Assembly: GCA_905331475.1 (NCBI GenBank)
Contig: CAJNYU010003472.1
Coordinates: forward strand, 92,034 to 156,033
From: Rotaria socialis
Taxonomy: Eukaryota; Rotifera; Eurotatoria; Philodinida; Philodinidae
Length of the DNA: 64,000 bases
Direction of reading: 5' to 3'
Part shown: positions 63,238 through 64,000 of the stretch, piece after piece
Numbering within the stretch: position 1 is the stretch's first letter
How the letters are laid out: the number at the start of each line of letters is the position of its first letter
Translations under genes and position numbers: made by a program
The notes under the pieces: model-generated
Seen by the model: only the letters and a program-made list of their open reading frames with translations
What the model was told of the DNA's origin: nothing
Database searches by the model: none

Positions 63238-63347
63238 AAAGTGTTGCTCTGGCAGATCGTTGTTTCCAACAATCCGCACAATTTCGTCATCGCAACATGT
63301 ATTTGATCGTTGAAGATCATTTACCTCTTGGTAAGTTGTAATAAGCA
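63238..63347 (-). ncRNA. Spliced-leader RNA gene 2
   Basis: The leader exon at 63325-63347 is identical to that of gene 1, followed by a GTAAAT donor. The intron part differs from gene 1 at only a few positions and keeps the GTTGGAAACAAC hairpin. It is immediately preceded by the box CCACATATCAACGAGAAAAG. It is divergent from the stomatin-like gene, with 133 bp between the two leader starts. Confidence 0.88.
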
Positions 63348-63348
63348 A

Positions 63349-63368
63349 CTTTTCTCGTTGATATGTGG
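63349..63368 (-). promoter_or_regulatory. Promoter box of SL RNA gene 2
   Basis: Minus strand CCACATATCAACGAGAAAAG directly upstream of the leader. Copies precede the leader-like sequences of 6PGD and the stomatin-like gene. Confidence 0.7.
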
Positions 63369-63459
63369 AGCACGATATTCTTGTCGTTCTGACACATCAC
63401 TCGCTTGCGTTCTTCCCTTTCTAGTATGAAAAGTGTAAAGACAACCCGGGTGTCGTGCG

Positions 63460-63479
63460 CCACACATCAACGAGAAAAG
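63460..63479 (+). promoter_or_regulatory. SL-type promoter box upstream of the stomatin-like gene
   Basis: CCACACATCAACGAGAAAAG, 19 of 20 identical to the SL RNA gene 2 box and in opposite orientation. Together the two make a near-palindromic divergent promoter of about 130 bp. Confidence 0.7.
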
Positions 63480-63480
63480 T

Positions 63481-63503
63481 TTCTTATTACAACTTACCAA
63501 GAG
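63481..63503 (+). promoter_or_regulatory. Genomically encoded spliced-leader copy in the stomatin-like 5' leader
   Basis: 23 nt identical to the SL exon except one base (G to T at position 2). It runs straight into 17 bp of 5' UTR and the ATG at 63521, with no splice donor, exactly as in a trans-spliced cDNA. Confidence 0.88.
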
Positions 63504-63520
63504 AAGTCATATTGGTTAAT

Positions 63521-64000
63521 ATGGCGTTTGTATTGAATAAAACGCTAGGTCCGATTGTGTCTCGGCGACTTTTACAACGTGTTATAACGACGACGACGGC
63601 TCGCCAACAGCAGCTTCGTTTTCGTTCTCGTTTACCATATAATACAGTTGTTCTATTCGTTCCACAACAAGAAGCATGGGTTGTCGAACGTATGGGAAAA
63701 TTCTTTAAAACTCTAAACCCTGGTTTGAACATTTTACTTCCGGTTTTGGATAGTATTCGTTATGTGCAAAGTTTAAAAGAAATAGCAATCGAAATTCCAA
63801 GTCAAACAGCTATTTCAAAAGACAATGTAACATTGACGATTGATGGTGTATTATATCTCAAAGTTTATGATGCTTATTTGGCTAGTTACGGTGTTGAAGA
63901 TGCTGAATTTGCTGTAACACAACTTGCACAAACAACTATGCGTTCGGAAATTGGTAAAATTGCATTGGATACACTATTTCGCGAGAGAGAATCACTCAAT
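63521..64000 (+). CDS. STOML2: Stomatin-like protein 2, mitochondrial (5' part, runs off the window)
   Basis: Open from ATG for 160 codons to the window edge with no intron. The N-terminus is basic and hydroxylated (RRLLQRVITTTTARQQQLRFRSR), typical of a mitochondrial presequence. Then the prohibitin/SPFH domain begins: NTVVLFVPQQEAWVVERMGK, then LNPGLNILLPVLDSIRYVQS, then AISKDNVTLTIDGVLYLKV, and TMRSEIGKIALDTLFRERE. STOML2 organises cardiolipin-rich inner-membrane domains and prohibitin complexes. The absence of any intron in 480 nt is unusual beside the other genes here and fits a cDNA-derived 5' part. The SL-like leader and SL-type box lie immediately upstream. Confidence 0.93.
   Translation, partial: MAFVLNKTLGPIVSRRLLQRVITTTTARQQQLRFRSRLPYNTVVLFVPQQEAWVVERMGKFFKTLNPGLNILLPVLDSIRYVQSLKEIAIEIPSQTAISKDNVTLTIDGVLYLKVYDAYLASYGVEDAEFAVTQLAQTTMRSEIGKIALDTLFRERESLN

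Noticed and set aside
63327-63503. Mirrored sequence around 63330-63500 as an ordinary MITE
   Set aside because: The arms are an SL RNA leader with its promoter box on one side and the same arrangement before a protein gene on the other. No target duplication was seen.

Overview
The window is nuclear DNA of an invertebrate animal, and everything points to a bdelloid rotifer. It is AT-rich, has many GT..AG introns of about 45-75 bp, and carries spliced-leader (SL) RNA genes whose leader matches the bdelloid SL as I recall it (ends TTATTACAACTTACCAAGAG). Exon models were built by hand from splice sites and reading frame. All complete multi-exon models close in frame with lengths typical of their families.

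Layout. 0-5.3 kb (-): plasma-membrane-type Na+/H+ exchanger (11 exons, 839 aa). 6.4-10.9 kb (-): SEC63, the ER translocon J-protein (19 exons, 788 aa). 11.2-20.2 kb (-): myosin VI (28 exons, 1263 aa). It is divergent from an SLC41/MgtE-type Mg2+ transporter (+, 12 exons, 491 aa), with only 277 bp between the start codons. 25.8-26.4 kb (+): Ly6/quiver-like GPI-anchored protein. 27.9-28.8 kb (-): intronless rhodopsin-like GPCR. 30.4-31.1 kb (-): protein with a permuted papain-like (LRAT/PPPDE/NlpC-type) signature. 32.9-34.3 kb (+): Pax gene, closest to Pax3/7. 34.8-37.6 kb (+): chimera of a FAF1-type UAS domain and an F-box-like region; one of its introns carries a mariner-type MITE inside an older inverted-repeat element. 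39.1-39.8 kb: decayed FG-GAP repeat gene. 41.5-43.3 kb (+): Rel/NF-kB-type protein with the DNA-binding Rel domain but no dimerisation (IPT) domain.

44.83-60.33 kb is one 15.5-kb DNA transposon of EnSpm/CACTA type. Its inverted termini begin CACTGAAAAAAAAATCCGT. It sits in the last coding exon of the 6-phosphogluconate dehydrogenase gene (6PGD, - strand). The main body of 6PGD lies at 60.3-61.8 kb and its severed last codons lie on the far side at 44.79-44.83 kb. The present 6PGD stop codon is inside the transposon terminus. The element encodes an intact CACTA-like transposase (863 aa) that lies wholly inside the first intron of a second gene for a SAM-domain partner protein (659 aa). This recalls maize En/Spm, where tnpD sequence lies in the first intron of tnpA. 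The right third of the element is an array of about 18 units of roughly 290 bp, each with two intron-like segments.

61.8-63.5 kb is an SL-RNA locus: two full SL RNA genes in convergent orientation, plus a 5'-truncated copy at 44.5 kb that was near the 3' end of 6PGD before the insertion. The two neighbouring protein genes, 6PGD (-) and stomatin-like protein 2 (+, runs off the window), each carry a genomically encoded copy of the SL just upstream of ATG, preceded by the same 20-bp promoter-like box as one SL RNA gene. Both are intron-poor. This looks like SL-bearing cDNA recombined back into SL RNA genes, and it is the most unusual feature of the window.
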